In this document: positions 40,934 to 48,995 of the stretch, piece after piece
Numbering within the stretch: position 1 is the first letter of the stretch
How the letters are laid out: each line of letters opens with the position of its first letter
Origin: Actinomycetota bacterium
Lineage (GTDB): Bacteria; Actinomycetota; Actinomycetes; S36-B12; UBA10799
Length of the DNA stretch: 64,000 nt
Assembly (NCBI GenBank): GCA_020637055.1
Contig: JACJWR010000001.1
Coordinates: forward strand, 930,001 to 994,000
Direction: 5' to 3'
Position numbers and translations under genes: made by a program
The notes under the pieces: generated by a model
The model's input: the letters and a program-made list of their open reading frames with translations, nothing else
What the model was told of the DNA's origin: nothing
Database searches by the model: none

Positions 40934-43090
40934 ATGACCGAAAACATGATCAACTGGGACGTCGACGGCGATGGCATCGTCACCCTCACCATGGACGACC
41001 CCACCCAGGGTGCCAACACCATGAACGCCCTCTTCCAGTCGTCTCTGGCTGCCACCGTCGACCGCCTCGAGGCGGAGAAGGACGCGATCTCAGGAGTCAT
41101 CCTCACCAGTGCCAAGAGCACGTTCTTCGCCGGCGGCGACCTGCACCTGATCAGCCAAGCCCAACCCGAGGACGCCGCGCGGTTGGAAGAAGAGATCAAC
41201 ACGATGAAGGGCCACCTCCGACGCCTGGAGACGCTGGGCAAGCCTGTGGTTGCCGCCATCAACGGCGCCGCGCTCGGCGGTGGCCTAGAGATCGCGCTCG
41301 CGTGCCACCGGCGCATCGCGATGGCGGGCAAGGGCAAGATCGGCCTCCCCGAGGTGACGCTCGGCCTGCTGCCCGGCGGCGGCGGCGTGGTGCGCACGGT
41401 GCGGATGTTCGGACTGCAGAAGGCCCTGATGGAGATTCTGCTGCAGGGTCAGCAGCGCAGCCCGCAGGGCGCCTTGGCGGTTGGCCTGGTCGATGAGGTG
41501 GTCGATTCGCAGGACGCCATGCTCGCGTCGGCGAGGCAGTGGATCAAGGACAACCCGGAATCCCAGCAGCCGTGGGATGTGAAGGGGTACAAGATCCCCG
41601 GCGGCACCCCGTCCAACCCCAAGTTCGCCGCCGTGCTGCCAGCCTTCCCGGCAAACCTGCGCAAGCAACTCAAGGGGGCCCCGATGCCGGCTCCCGAGGC
41701 GATCATGGCCGCGGCGGTCGAAGGATCCCAGGTTGACTTCAACAATGCCTCGCTGATCGAAACCCGGTACTTCACCTGGCTCGCGTGCGGGCAGGTGTCG
41801 AAGAACATGATTCAGGCGTTCTTCTTCGACCTGCAGGCGATCAACAAGGGTTCGGCCCGTCCTGAGGGGTTCCCCAAGTACACCGCCGAGAAGGTCGTGG
41901 TGCTCGGCGCGGGCATGATGGGCGCGGGCATCGCCTACGTCTGCGCACGGGCCGGCATGGAGGTGGTGCTCAAGGACGTCGAGCTCGCCGCCGCCGAGAA
42001 GGGGAAGGACTACTCCAAGTCCATCCTCGACAAGGCCGTGAGCCGCGGCAAGATGACCGAGGCGGCGGCAGCGGAGATCCTCGATCGGATCACCCCGACC
42101 GACGGCGTGGAGGCGGCCAAGGGCGCCGACCTGCTGATCGAGGCGGTGTTCGAGGATCCGGCGCTGAAGGCCAAGGTCTTCGCCGAGATCGAGCCGGTAC
42201 TCGCTCCCGATGCGTTGCTGGGTTCCAACACCTCCACCCTGCCGATCACCGGCCTGGCTGAGGGTGTCACCCGGCCGGCTGACTTCATCGGCCTGCACTT
42301 CTTCTCGCCGGTGGACAAGATGCCGCTGTTGGAGATCGTGGTGGGCGAGCAGACGTCCGACGCCACCATCGCCAAGGCCATCGACGTGGCCCAGCAGATC
42401 AAGAAGACGCCGATCGTGGTCAACGACTCGCGCGGCTTCTTCACCTCTCGGGTGATCGGCACCTTCATGGGTGAGGCGGCCGCGATGCTCGGCGAGGGGC
42501 TGGTGGCGCAGTCGATCGAGCAGGCCGCATTGCAGTCGGGTTACCCGACCGGGCCGCTGGCGCTGCTCGACGAGGTGTCGCTGACGTTGGCGCAGCGGAT
42601 CCGGCGGGCCGGCAAGGCTGCGGTCGAGGCCGAAGGCGGAGAATTCCCGGACCACCCGTCCTACGCCGTCATCGACGCGATGGTGGACACCCACGGTCGT
42701 GGCGGACGCGCCGCCGGCGCTGGCTTCTACGAATACGTGGATGGCAAGCGTGTCGGCCTCTGGCCGGCGCTGCCGGAGACTTTCGGCGGCGAGGGCCAGA
42801 TCCCGTTCGACGACATGGCCGAGCGGATGCTTTTCATCGAGGCGATCGAGACCGTCAAGTGTGTCGATGAGGGTGTGCTCCGCAGCACCGCCGAAGCCAA
42901 TATCGGATCGATCTTCGGCATCGGTTTCCCGGCCTGGACCGGAGGGGTGCTGCAGTACATCAACGGCTATGCCGGGGGTCCAGCCGGATTCGTCGCGCGG
43001 GCCCAGGAACTCGCTGCCGCCTACGGCGACCGATTCACGCCGCCCGCATCCCTGGTGGCGCTGGCCGAATCCGGCGGCCGGTACTCCTGA
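40934..43090 (+). CDS. fadB: Multifunctional beta-oxidation protein (enoyl-CoA hydratase / 3-hydroxyacyl-CoA dehydrogenase)
   Basis: A 718-residue fusion. Residues ~1-190 are a crotonase domain with NGAALGGGLEIALACHRRIA and GLPEVTLGLLPGGGG, holding both catalytic glutamates. From ~315 a Rossmann 3-hydroxyacyl-CoA dehydrogenase begins (VVLGAGMMGAGIAYVCARAG), with the catalytic His in FIGLHFFSPVDKMPLLEIV. Two C-terminal helical dehydrogenase domains follow (FFTSRVIGTFMGEA, FYEYVDGKRVG). Together with FadA it performs three steps of beta-oxidation. The start at 40934 is the conserved N-terminus; the open frame upstream overlaps fadA out of frame and is not coding. Confidence 0.94.
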   Translation: MTENMINWDVDGDGIVTLTMDDPTQGANTMNALFQSSLAATVDRLEAEKDAISGVILTSAKSTFFAGGDLHLISQAQPEDAARLEEEINTMKGHLRRLETLGKPVVAAINGAALGGGLEIALACHRRIAMAGKGKIGLPEVTLGLLPGGGGVVRTVRMFGLQKALMEILLQGQQRSPQGALAVGLVDEVVDSQDAMLASARQWIKDNPESQQPWDVKGYKIPGGTPSNPKFAAVLPAFPANLRKQLKGAPMPAPEAIMAAAVEGSQVDFNNASLIETRYFTWLACGQVSKNMIQAFFFDLQAINKGSARPEGFPKYTAEKVVVLGAGMMGAGIAYVCARAGMEVVLKDVELAAAEKGKDYSKSILDKAVSRGKMTEAAAAEILDRITPTDGVEAAKGADLLIEAVFEDPALKAKVFAEIEPVLAPDALLGSNTSTLPITGLAEGVTRPADFIGLHFFSPVDKMPLLEIVVGEQTSDATIAKAIDVAQQIKKTPIVVNDSRGFFTSRVIGTFMGEAAAMLGEGLVAQSIEQAALQSGYPTGPLALLDEVSLTLAQRIRRAGKAAVEAEGGEFPDHPSYAVIDAMVDTHGRGGRAAGAGFYEYVDGKRVGLWPALPETFGGEGQIPFDDMAERMLFIEAIETVKCVDEGVLRSTAEANIGSIFGIGFPAWTGGVLQYINGYAGGPAGFVARAQELAAAYGDRFTPPASLVALAESGGRYS

Positions 43091-43093
43091 CCG

Positions 43094-43741
43094 GTGCCTG
43101 CGAAGACCGCGGGCGCAGCCGAGACGACCGGTCCGGCCGGGAGTGCTACCCCCGGCCGGACCCGGCTGTCGGCGGCTGAACGCCGTGCCCAACTGACTGA
43201 GATTGGCCTGGAACTCCTGGCCGACCAGCCGATCCACGAACTCGCCCTGGACGAGGTGGCGGACAAGGCCGGAATCTCGCGGACCCTGGTGTTCCACTAT
43301 TTCCCCACCAAGAGCGACTTCTACGCCGCGGTGGTGGAACGGGCGGGGCAGCGACTGCTGGCCGGTGGCAAAGCCCCGACCGGCGCGCCCGGTCCGGAGC
43401 GGGTGCACTCCCTGATCTCCGGCTACCTGCGGCTGGTCGAGTCCTCACGTGATCTCTACGTTCGGCTGGTGCGGGGTGCGGCCGGGGGCGACCCCGCGGT
43501 CATACGAACCATCGACGATCTCCGTACGGCTTTGATCCCGACCTGGGTGGTCGCCGCCGGAGCGCCCGGTGAATCGGCCGCGGATCCGCTGACGGCCCTG
43601 CTCGTGCGGGGGTGGCTGGTGGGATTGGAGGAGGTCGCGCTGGCCTGGGATCCAACAGCCGTCGCGCACGAGGAACTCGCCGACGCGCTCACCGCGTCAT
43701 TCCTGGCGCTGATCGCCACCCTCGCGCCGAGCACCGACTGA
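43094..43741 (+). CDS. TetR-family regulator of the fad operon
   Basis: A 215-residue TetR repressor. After a Gly/Ala/Thr-rich ~25-residue leader comes the DNA-binding domain LSAAERRAQLTEIGLELLAD...LDEVADKAGISRTLVFHYFPTKSDFYAAV, a clear helix-turn-helix. The ligand domain is uncharacterised. The GTG start lies 3 nt after the fadB stop, so it is co-transcribed with fadA-fadB and probably autoregulates through the palindrome at 39601, with an acyl-CoA as the plausible inducer (inference). Confidence 0.88.
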   Translation: MPAKTAGAAETTGPAGSATPGRTRLSAAERRAQLTEIGLELLADQPIHELALDEVADKAGISRTLVFHYFPTKSDFYAAVVERAGQRLLAGGKAPTGAPGPERVHSLISGYLRLVESSRDLYVRLVRGAAGGDPAVIRTIDDLRTALIPTWVVAAGAPGESAADPLTALLVRGWLVGLEEVALAWDPTAVAHEELADALTASFLALIATLAPSTD

Positions 43742-43750
43742 CCCCGCCTC

Positions 43751-43807
43751 GCCTTCTGCGCATCCCCTCTCGGCGTGCCTTCTCCGCATGCGTACGCCTT
43801 CGTCGCA
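43751..43807. repeat. Three imperfect GCCTTCnnCGCA direct repeats
   Basis: GCCTTCTGCGCA (43751-43762), GCCTTCTCCGCA (43777-43788) and GCCTTCGTCGCA (43796-43807) lie in a 183-bp gap between convergent genes. The third copy forms the outer part of the left arm of the hairpin that follows. Confidence 0.6.
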
Positions 43808-43846
43808 CTAGGGCCGTCGGATCGGCCCGCTAGTGCGACGAAGGCG
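43795..43846. terminator. 17-bp perfect hairpin between tetR and the SHOCT gene
   Basis: The left arm (43795-43811) and right arm (43830-43846) are perfectly complementary, with an 18-nt loop. The arms contain GTCGCACTAG. It is likely a bidirectional terminator for the convergent genes. Confidence 0.65.
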
Positions 43847-43924
43847 TTGTCTCGCGGGGGTGGGAACGACGATCGGGCCGGGACCGCGCCTTTCGGCATA
43901 GTCCCGACCCGATCGTGGGGAACG

Positions 43925-44299
43925 TCAGGCCGACAGGGCCTTGTTCTTGATTGCGTCGAACTCTTCCTGCGTGATCGCGCCGTTGTCGAGCAGGGCCTTG
44001 GCCTGGGCGATCTGGTCGGCCGGTCCGGCGGTCCCGGCGGCTTCCCGGATGTAGGCCTGTTGTGCAGCCAACGCCGCTTGCTGGGCCTCTTGGGACCGCT
44101 CGGCCATGCCCCGGCCGCGCACGATCAGGTAGATGAGGGCTCCCAGCGGGAAGAAGCACACCAGGATCCAGATGGCCTTGACGAAGCCGTTCATGGAGCG
44201 GTCGCGGAAGATGTCCGTGAAGATGAAGAACAGCACGAAGAGGTACGCGACCCACAGGAAGATCATGAGGGCGTACCAGAGGAACTCAATGATTGACAT
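43925..44299 (-). CDS. Small membrane protein with PLDc_N and SHOCT domains
   Basis: A 124-residue protein. Two N-terminal membrane helices (FLWYALMIFLWVAYLFVLFF, then the PLDc_N-like WILVCFFPLGALIYLIV) precede a Gln/Ala-rich stretch and a C-terminal SHOCT domain with QIAQAKALLDNGAITQEEFD. SHOCT domains are short oligomerisation-like modules at the end of many actinobacterial membrane proteins; function unknown. aagga lies before the ATG at 44299, and the upstream in-frame extension lacks any support. Confidence 0.85.
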   Translation of the reverse strand: MSIIEFLWYALMIFLWVAYLFVLFFIFTDIFRDRSMNGFVKAIWILVCFFPLGALIYLIVRGRGMAERSQEAQQAALAAQQAYIREAAGTAGPADQIAQAKALLDNGAITQEEFDAIKNKALSA

Positions 44300-44365
44300 G
44301 GGTGTCCTTGGGTAGGGGAAACGCGTCGCGGCGTGGTGCCGCAACGGTGAGGAGTCTACTTGCGG

Positions 44366-45208
44366 CTACCCCAAGGTGAGCAGCATCAACCCCCCGATGG
44401 CGGCAGCCACTCCTGCGTATTGGATCCCGCGGAGACGCTCGCGAAGCACAACGGCGGCGAGCACTGCCGTGACGACCGGGTAGAGGGAGCCGAGGACCGC
44501 GACCACCACCAGGGGGCCGAGGTCCGCCGAGAGCCCGTAGGTGAGATTCGCGCCGACGTCGAGGAGGCCGATGGCCGCGATCAACGGCAACAGGCCGGGA
44601 ATCGAAGCCCGGTCGGGGGCTCGGAGTCTGCGGTAGATCACCAACGCAACCGGGGCGAAGACGACGATCTGCGACACCCGCATCCCGACCATCGTCATGA
44701 CTGCCGAATACTCCGAGCCGCGGGCGATCGCAAGCAGGGTCACGCCGAACAGAAGCGCGGCGACAAGGGCGAGAATGAGCGGTCGCCACCCCGCCTCGGC
44801 GTGCAACTCCGGTCCGCTGGCAAGCAGCACGCCGACTCCGATCGCAGCCGCGCCCACCGCGGCTGCGGGGGTGAAGCGCTCGCCGGCGAACAGCCCGGCC
44901 AGCAGCGGGACGACGCCGGACAGGCCCGAGATCGGTGCCACCACCCCCATGGTTCCGGTGGCAAGGGCGCGGTAGAAGATCACCATGCCGGCGGCACCGC
45001 TCCAGCCGGCGATGACGGCCCACGGGAGGTATCCGGTCGGCGCTTGCCACGCGCCGGTGGTCAGCGCCACGCCCACGATGGCGATGAGTCCGGCGACCTG
45101 GCTGATCGCGACGACCAGGAAGGGGGGCAACCGTTTGCTCAGCATTCCGCCCAGGAAGTCCGAACTACCCCACAAGATGCTGGAAAGCAGGGCGAGCAGG
45201 GCCGTCAC
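44366..45208 (-). CDS. EamA/DMT-family transporter
   Basis: A 280-residue membrane protein of about ten helices in two EamA repeats; it starts LLALLSSILWGSSDFLGGML, and the second repeat ends GIQYAGVAAAIGGLMLLTLG. It presumably transports a small metabolite. The GTG start at 45208 lies 6 nt behind a TAGCCT box, implying a leaderless message. It is divergent from the lasso-B2-like gene, with only 63 nt between starts. Confidence 0.83.
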   Translation of the reverse strand: MTALLALLSSILWGSSDFLGGMLSKRLPPFLVVAISQVAGLIAIVGVALTTGAWQAPTGYLPWAVIAGWSGAAGMVIFYRALATGTMGVVAPISGLSGVVPLLAGLFAGERFTPAAAVGAAAIGVGVLLASGPELHAEAGWRPLILALVAALLFGVTLLAIARGSEYSAVMTMVGMRVSQIVVFAPVALVIYRRLRAPDRASIPGLLPLIAAIGLLDVGANLTYGLSADLGPLVVVAVLGSLYPVVTAVLAAVVLRERLRGIQYAGVAAAIGGLMLLTLG

Positions 45209-45214
45209 AAGTGG

Positions 45215-45220
45215 AGGCTA
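45215..45220 (-). promoter_or_regulatory. Probable -10 box of the EamA gene
   Basis: TAGCCT on the minus strand ends 6 nt before the GTG at 45208. Confidence 0.5.
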
Positions 45221-45258
45221 CCCACGTCGGGATTGGCAGCCCGGAGGCGGCTCTCGGC

Positions 45259-45264
45259 TAGGCT
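45259..45264 (+). promoter_or_regulatory. Probable -10 box of the lasso-B2-like gene
   Basis: TAGGCT ends 7 nt before the GTG at 45272, deciding that start. Confidence 0.5.
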
Positions 45265-45271
45265 GGCCGCC

Positions 45272-45775
45272 GTGAATCGCCGCCGAGGATCCGCCAACCG
45301 AACCCGTCGCCTGCTTCGGCGAGGGGTGACGGTGGAGGCCATGGCGCTGCTCACGCTCGGCACTGTGCTGCAGCGGTGGGTGCCCATGCCCCGCTGGTCG
45401 AGGGTGCTCGGACGCCCGGGTTCGGTTCCAGAGGGCTGGGCGAACACTCGCCAGCGGGCACTGCCGCAGCGGGCCGCCACGCCGGTCGAGCGGCGGGTGG
45501 CGCTGGCGGTGCGAGCAGGGGGTCGGCGACTGCCCTGGAATCCGACCTGTCTGGCCGAGGCGATCGCCGGTCAGACCCTGCTGCGCCAATTCGGTCAACC
45601 TGGTGTGGTGGTGATCGGTCTGCGGGCCACCGACGAGGGGCCGTGGGATGCGCACGCCTGGTTGCTCGGTCGCCGCGGCGCCCTCACCGGAGGGCCCGCT
45701 GCACAAGGATTCACTGCAACGACCGTGTTCGAGGTTCCGACCGGTCCGACCGCCCGCGAACTCGTGGCAACCTAG
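45272..45775 (+). CDS. Lasso-peptide biosynthesis B2-like transglutaminase-fold protein, orphan
   Basis: A 167-residue protein resembling the leader peptidase (B2) of lasso-peptide clusters. The catalytic Cys93 lies in RRLPWNPTCLAEAIAGQ and His128 in PWDAHAWLL, preceded by the B2-like GVVVIGLRATD. The third triad residue is not obvious: after HAWL the sequence is LGRRGALTGG, where an acidic residue is often seen. The ~60 N-terminal residues include a basic stretch and a short hydrophobic segment. No precursor peptide, B1 or asparagine-synthetase-like cyclase is adjacent; the AsnB at 4079 is of the housekeeping type. Its stop shares CTAG with the convergent cyclo-ligase. Confidence 0.68.
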   Translation: MNRRRGSANRTRRLLRRGVTVEAMALLTLGTVLQRWVPMPRWSRVLGRPGSVPEGWANTRQRALPQRAATPVERRVALAVRAGGRRLPWNPTCLAEAIAGQTLLRQFGQPGVVVIGLRATDEGPWDAHAWLLGRRGALTGGPAAQGFTATTVFEVPTGPTARELVAT

Positions 45776-46380
45776 CCCACCACCACCACGTCGACCTTCG
45801 CGTCGTGCGGCTCGGTCGGGATCGCCTCCAACACTTCGTCCGAACCCACGATCGCCACCCGGAGTGGTCCACCACGGTCGCTCGGTGCCAGCACCTGCAG
45901 TAGGCGGTCGTAGTAGCCCCCGCCTTGTCCGAGACGATGGCCATCCGGGGTCACGGCCAGCGCGGGGACCACTACCACCGCGGGGTTCCCCGGATCCACC
46001 AGCCGATTCTTCTCGGGTGGCTGGTCGGGTTGGCCGGGAACGCCCCAGGCCCGTGCCTGGGGACCCGGATCACCCACCCATGACAGCGAGCCGTCGTCCT
46101 TGGCGATCGGCAGGAGCACTCGCACGCCGGCGGCCTTGAGCCGCTCGCGCAGCGCGGAAGTGGGCGGTTCGTGCCGCAGCGCGACGTAGCACAACGCAGT
46201 CACACCCGGGTGCAGCCGAGCAGTCACCTCGGGCCTAGAGAAGAAGTCGTCGGCGATCCGTCGGGCGCGGCTTGGATCGGCGGCGGCGGACTTCCTGCGG
46301 CGCCGGATCGCCCCGCGCAACTCGGCCTTCCCGTCGGTGCTGGGCGGCGCGGCGGCGGGGTGTTCGTCCTCGGAGTGCAT
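45772..46380 (-). CDS. 5-formyltetrahydrofolate cyclo-ligase
   Basis: A 202-residue ATP-dependent enzyme converting 5-formyl-THF to 5,10-methenyl-THF. It has an Arg/Lys-rich N-terminal helix (LRGAIRRRRKSAA), VPALAVTPDGHRLGQGGGYYDRLL (the diagnostic G-Q-G-G-G-Y-Y-D) and ends AIPTEPHDAKVDVVV. The ATG at 46380 has no ribosome site; AAACAT 6 nt upstream could be a weak -10. It is divergent from the membrane protein gene at 46423 and overlaps the convergent B2-like gene by four bases. Confidence 0.9.
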   Translation of the reverse strand: MHSEDEHPAAAPPSTDGKAELRGAIRRRRKSAAADPSRARRIADDFFSRPEVTARLHPGVTALCYVALRHEPPTSALRERLKAAGVRVLLPIAKDDGSLSWVGDPGPQARAWGVPGQPDQPPEKNRLVDPGNPAVVVVPALAVTPDGHRLGQGGGYYDRLLQVLAPSDRGGPLRVAIVGSDEVLEAIPTEPHDAKVDVVVVG

Positions 46381-46410
46381 ATCGCCATGTTTGCACGGCG
46401 TCGGGGACTC

Positions 46411-46416
46411 TAGGCT
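46411..46416 (+). promoter_or_regulatory. Probable -10 box of the gene upstream of rarA
   Basis: TAGGCT ends 6 nt before the ATG at 46423. Confidence 0.5.
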
Positions 46417-46422
46417 GCGGTC

Positions 46423-47406
46423 ATGTTCGGTGCGTGGGTGGCCGTGTCGGTCGCGGGCTGGTTCCCCTCCCTGGCGGGGCCGTGGCAGGTCTCCCCGTCG
46501 CCGACGCCGGAGCTGCTGGAACTCGACGAGGCCGACTTCGACCAACTCCTCGAACGCTACGGCGTGAACCCGGAGAACCTGCCGCTCTGGAGTCTCAAGG
46601 GCTGGTACCTGATCAGCTTCATCGTGGCCGTGGCAGTGACCGTGCTCCTGCTGCGAGCCATCTACCGGGGTATGCAACGACCTCGGTTGGAGCTGGAGTA
46701 CCACCCGACCAGGCCGCCATCCACCACCCGCCGGGATGTGATGCGGTACGCCGTCACACCGCTGCTGTTGGTCCCGATCTGGTTCTTCGCAGTGCTGGCG
46801 GTGTTGTTGCTGGCGGCCAACAGGGGCCAGGGTTTCCGCCCCCCGGAGGAGCTGGTGATCGCCGCGGCGGTGGTCGTTGGTGGCAGTCGGCTGCTTGCGC
46901 ACGTCAACCTCGAGGGCGCCCACGAATTGGCCAAGTCCGTGCCGCTGACGCTGCTGAGCCTGATCCTGATCAGCGGACAGACCATATCGTTGGAGGCAGC
47001 GACGGTCGCCATCACGCTGCTGGTGGTCAACTTCGATTCACTCTCCTACTACGTCCTGCTGCTGGCCTTCTGGGACGTGGTGTTCACGTTCGGGTGGCTG
47101 GTGATGCGACGAGCGAGGTGGCGTCGCGCCCAACGCACCTCCAACGAGGCGAAGCCCACTTGGATCCGGGAGGTCTGGGACAGCATCCGCGAGGCATGGG
47201 GAGGCGACGACTTCGGACCCAGTGAGGCGGTGCCCACGACCTATGTTGCACCGTCGACCGCGGACGGTGGCACGGTCGATGCCGGCATTCGGCGGATGAT
47301 GCTCTTGCCGGATCCGGCACCGGCGTCGGCACCGGCGTCGGCACCGCCTGCCGCCGACGTGGCGGGCGATGAATCGGGGCCGACCCGGCGGGAGGACTCG
47401 GAATGA
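46423..47406 (+). CDS. Uncharacterised multi-spanning membrane protein
   Basis: A 327-residue protein I do not recognise. It begins with a short hydrophobic segment, then an acidic stretch (LLELDEADFDQLLERYGVNP) and about five or six further helices (LISFIVAVAVTVLLL; AVTPLLLVPIWFFAVLAVLLLAA; LTLLSLILI; YYVLLLAFWDVVFTFGWL). The last ~90 residues are hydrophilic and end in an Ala/Pro-rich tail encoded by a short DNA repeat. Its stop overlaps the rarA start as ATGA, so the two are translated in tandem. Leaderless start from the -10 spacing. Confidence 0.72.
   Translation: MFGAWVAVSVAGWFPSLAGPWQVSPSPTPELLELDEADFDQLLERYGVNPENLPLWSLKGWYLISFIVAVAVTVLLLRAIYRGMQRPRLELEYHPTRPPSTTRRDVMRYAVTPLLLVPIWFFAVLAVLLLAANRGQGFRPPEELVIAAAVVVGGSRLLAHVNLEGAHELAKSVPLTLLSLILISGQTISLEAATVAITLLVVNFDSLSYYVLLLAFWDVVFTFGWLVMRRARWRRAQRTSNEAKPTWIREVWDSIREAWGGDDFGPSEAVPTTYVAPSTADGGTVDAGIRRMMLLPDPAPASAPASAPPAADVAGDESGPTRREDSE
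47316..47345 (+). repeat. 12-bp tandem repeat GGCACCGGCGTC (2.5 copies)
   Basis: Two full units (47316-47327 and 47328-47339) and a half unit encode the Ala-Pro-Ala-Ser repeats near the end of the membrane protein upstream of rarA. Confidence 0.7.
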
Positions 47407-48755
47407 ACGGCACCTTGTTCGACGACTCCACCGGACCGGAGCGGCCCGGAGCTCCGCTTGCCGCCCGGATGCGTCCCCGCACGCTGGACGAGGTGGTGGG
47501 TCAAGCCGCGGTGCTCGCGGCAGGGTCGCCGCTGCGCAGATTGGTCTCGGCCGGCGGCACCGTGGCCGGTGGTTCCAACTGGTCCTCGGTGATCCTGTGG
47601 GGTCCGCCCGGTACCGGCAAGACCACCCTCGCGATGCTGATCGCGGCCGAGGGGGATAGGCGCTTCGAGGAGTTGTCCGCCGTCACCGCGGGTGTGCAGG
47701 ACGTACGCAACGTGATCCGCGCGGCCCGCGACGAGCTGATCTCGGGTCGCCAGACGGTGCTGTTCGTCGATGAGGTGCACCGGTTCTCCAAGACCCAGCA
47801 GGATGCGCTGTTGCCGGCGGTCGAAAACGGTTGGGTCACCTTGGTTGCCGCTACCACGGAGAACCCCTCGTTCTCGGTCATATCGCCGCTGCTGTCCCGG
47901 TCGATCGTGGTCCGGCTGGCCCTCCTCACCGACGCCGACATCGCTGAACTCATCGACCGCGCCGTTGCTTCGGAGCGTGGCCTGGATCGCAACTTCGAAC
48001 TGGCCGACGAGGCCCGGGACCTGCTGATCCGACTCGCCGGCGGCGATGCGCGACGGGCCTTGACCGCACTCGAGGCCAGCGCCGGAGCAACCGTGGGAGG
48101 GACGGTGATCGGGCTGGCCGAGGTTGAGCGTGCGATGCAGGAATTCGCCCCGGTCTACGACCGTGCCGGTGACGCCCACTATGACATCACCAGCGCATTG
48201 ATCAAGAGCATCCGAGGCTCCGACGTCGATGCCGCTTTGCACTACCTCGCCCGGATGGTGGTGGCGGGGGAGGACCCTCGCTTCATCGCCCGACGACTGG
48301 TGATCCTCGCCTCCGAAGACGTCGGTCTGGCAGATCCGCAGGCACTTCTGGTGGCGATGGCGGCGATGGACGCGGTGTCGGTGATCGGCATGCCGGAGGC
48401 GCGACTCACGTTGGCCCAGGCGGTGATCCATCTGTCGCTGGCGCCGAAGTCGAACGCGGTGATCTCGGCGATCGACGCCGCCATGGCCGACGTGGCCCGC
48501 GGCCACGCACCCGCCATCCCGGCCCACCTTCGCGATGCGCACTACCCCGGCGCAGCCGGTCACGGCCATGGGGTGGGCTACCGCTACCCCCACGACGACC
48601 CGGTCGGTGTGGTCGCCCAGCGCTACCTGGCCGAAGAACTGGCCGATCGCCGCTACTACCAACCGACTTCCCGCGGCGCCGAGGCAAGCCACGTGGAACG
48701 CGTCGAACGCCTCCGCAACATCGTCCGCCCCGACGACCCCCCAACCGAGCCGTGA
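47403..48755 (+). CDS. rarA: Replication-associated recombination protein A (MgsA/RarA AAA+ ATPase)
   Basis: A 450-residue clamp-loader-like AAA+ protein acting at stalled replication forks. It has Walker A WGPPGTGKTTLA (Lys73), Walker B VLFVDEVHRFSKTQQDALLP, sensor-1 AATTENPSFSV, and SRS arginine finger LLSRSIVV. The C-terminal MgsA-specific domain contains YDITSALIKSIRGSDVDAALHYLARM and RDAHYPGAAGHGHG. The ATG overlaps the previous stop (ATGA); ggagga lies 6 nt before it. Downstream is a repeat-rich convergent gap. Confidence 0.94.
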   Translation: MNGTLFDDSTGPERPGAPLAARMRPRTLDEVVGQAAVLAAGSPLRRLVSAGGTVAGGSNWSSVILWGPPGTGKTTLAMLIAAEGDRRFEELSAVTAGVQDVRNVIRAARDELISGRQTVLFVDEVHRFSKTQQDALLPAVENGWVTLVAATTENPSFSVISPLLSRSIVVRLALLTDADIAELIDRAVASERGLDRNFELADEARDLLIRLAGGDARRALTALEASAGATVGGTVIGLAEVERAMQEFAPVYDRAGDAHYDITSALIKSIRGSDVDAALHYLARMVVAGEDPRFIARRLVILASEDVGLADPQALLVAMAAMDAVSVIGMPEARLTLAQAVIHLSLAPKSNAVISAIDAAMADVARGHAPAIPAHLRDAHYPGAAGHGHGVGYRYPHDDPVGVVAQRYLAEELADRRYYQPTSRGAEASHVERVERLRNIVRPDDPPTEP

Positions 48756-48799
48756 GCCGCGAGCCCGCCACTCGCACCCCCCACCCAACCGAGCCGCAA

Positions 48800-48890
48800 G
48801 CCCGCCACCCCGGTGGCGAACGTCAGAATCCCCCATAAGCCCGCACAATCCCCACCACCGCCACCTAAGTTCGCCACCGGGGTGGCGGGC
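48800..48890. repeat. Large perfect inverted repeat between rarA and the MMPL gene
   Basis: 22-bp arms (48800-48821 and 48869-48890), exactly complementary, flank a 47-bp spacer. Each arm itself contains a near-palindrome (GCCACC-CC-GGTGGC). It is probably a bidirectional terminator; a mobile-element remnant is a weaker alternative. Confidence 0.7.
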
Positions 48891-48979
48891 GGAAGGCCGG
48901 CGTGGGTCGGCGGGCGGAAGGCCGGAGTGGGTCGGCGGGCGGAAGGCCCGGCGTGGGTCGGCGGGCGGAAGGCCCGGCC
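48884..48979. repeat. 25-26-bp G-rich tandem repeat, about 3.5 copies
   Basis: Units start at 48884, 48909, 48934 and 48960, each beginning GGCGGGCGGAAGGCC and continuing to GTGGGTC; the last is partial. It overlaps the right arm of the inverted repeat and ends just before the stop of the convergent MMPL gene. Confidence 0.75.
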
Positions 48980-48995
48980 GCGGGCGGGGGCGGGA

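Noticed and set aside
45272..45775. A lasso-peptide biosynthetic cluster
   Set aside because: Only a B2-like gene is present; no precursor, B1, cyclase or dedicated ABC exporter lies nearby.
48884..48979. Possible CRISPR array
   Set aside because: Units are directly adjacent 25-26-bp repeats with no spacers, and no cas genes are present.
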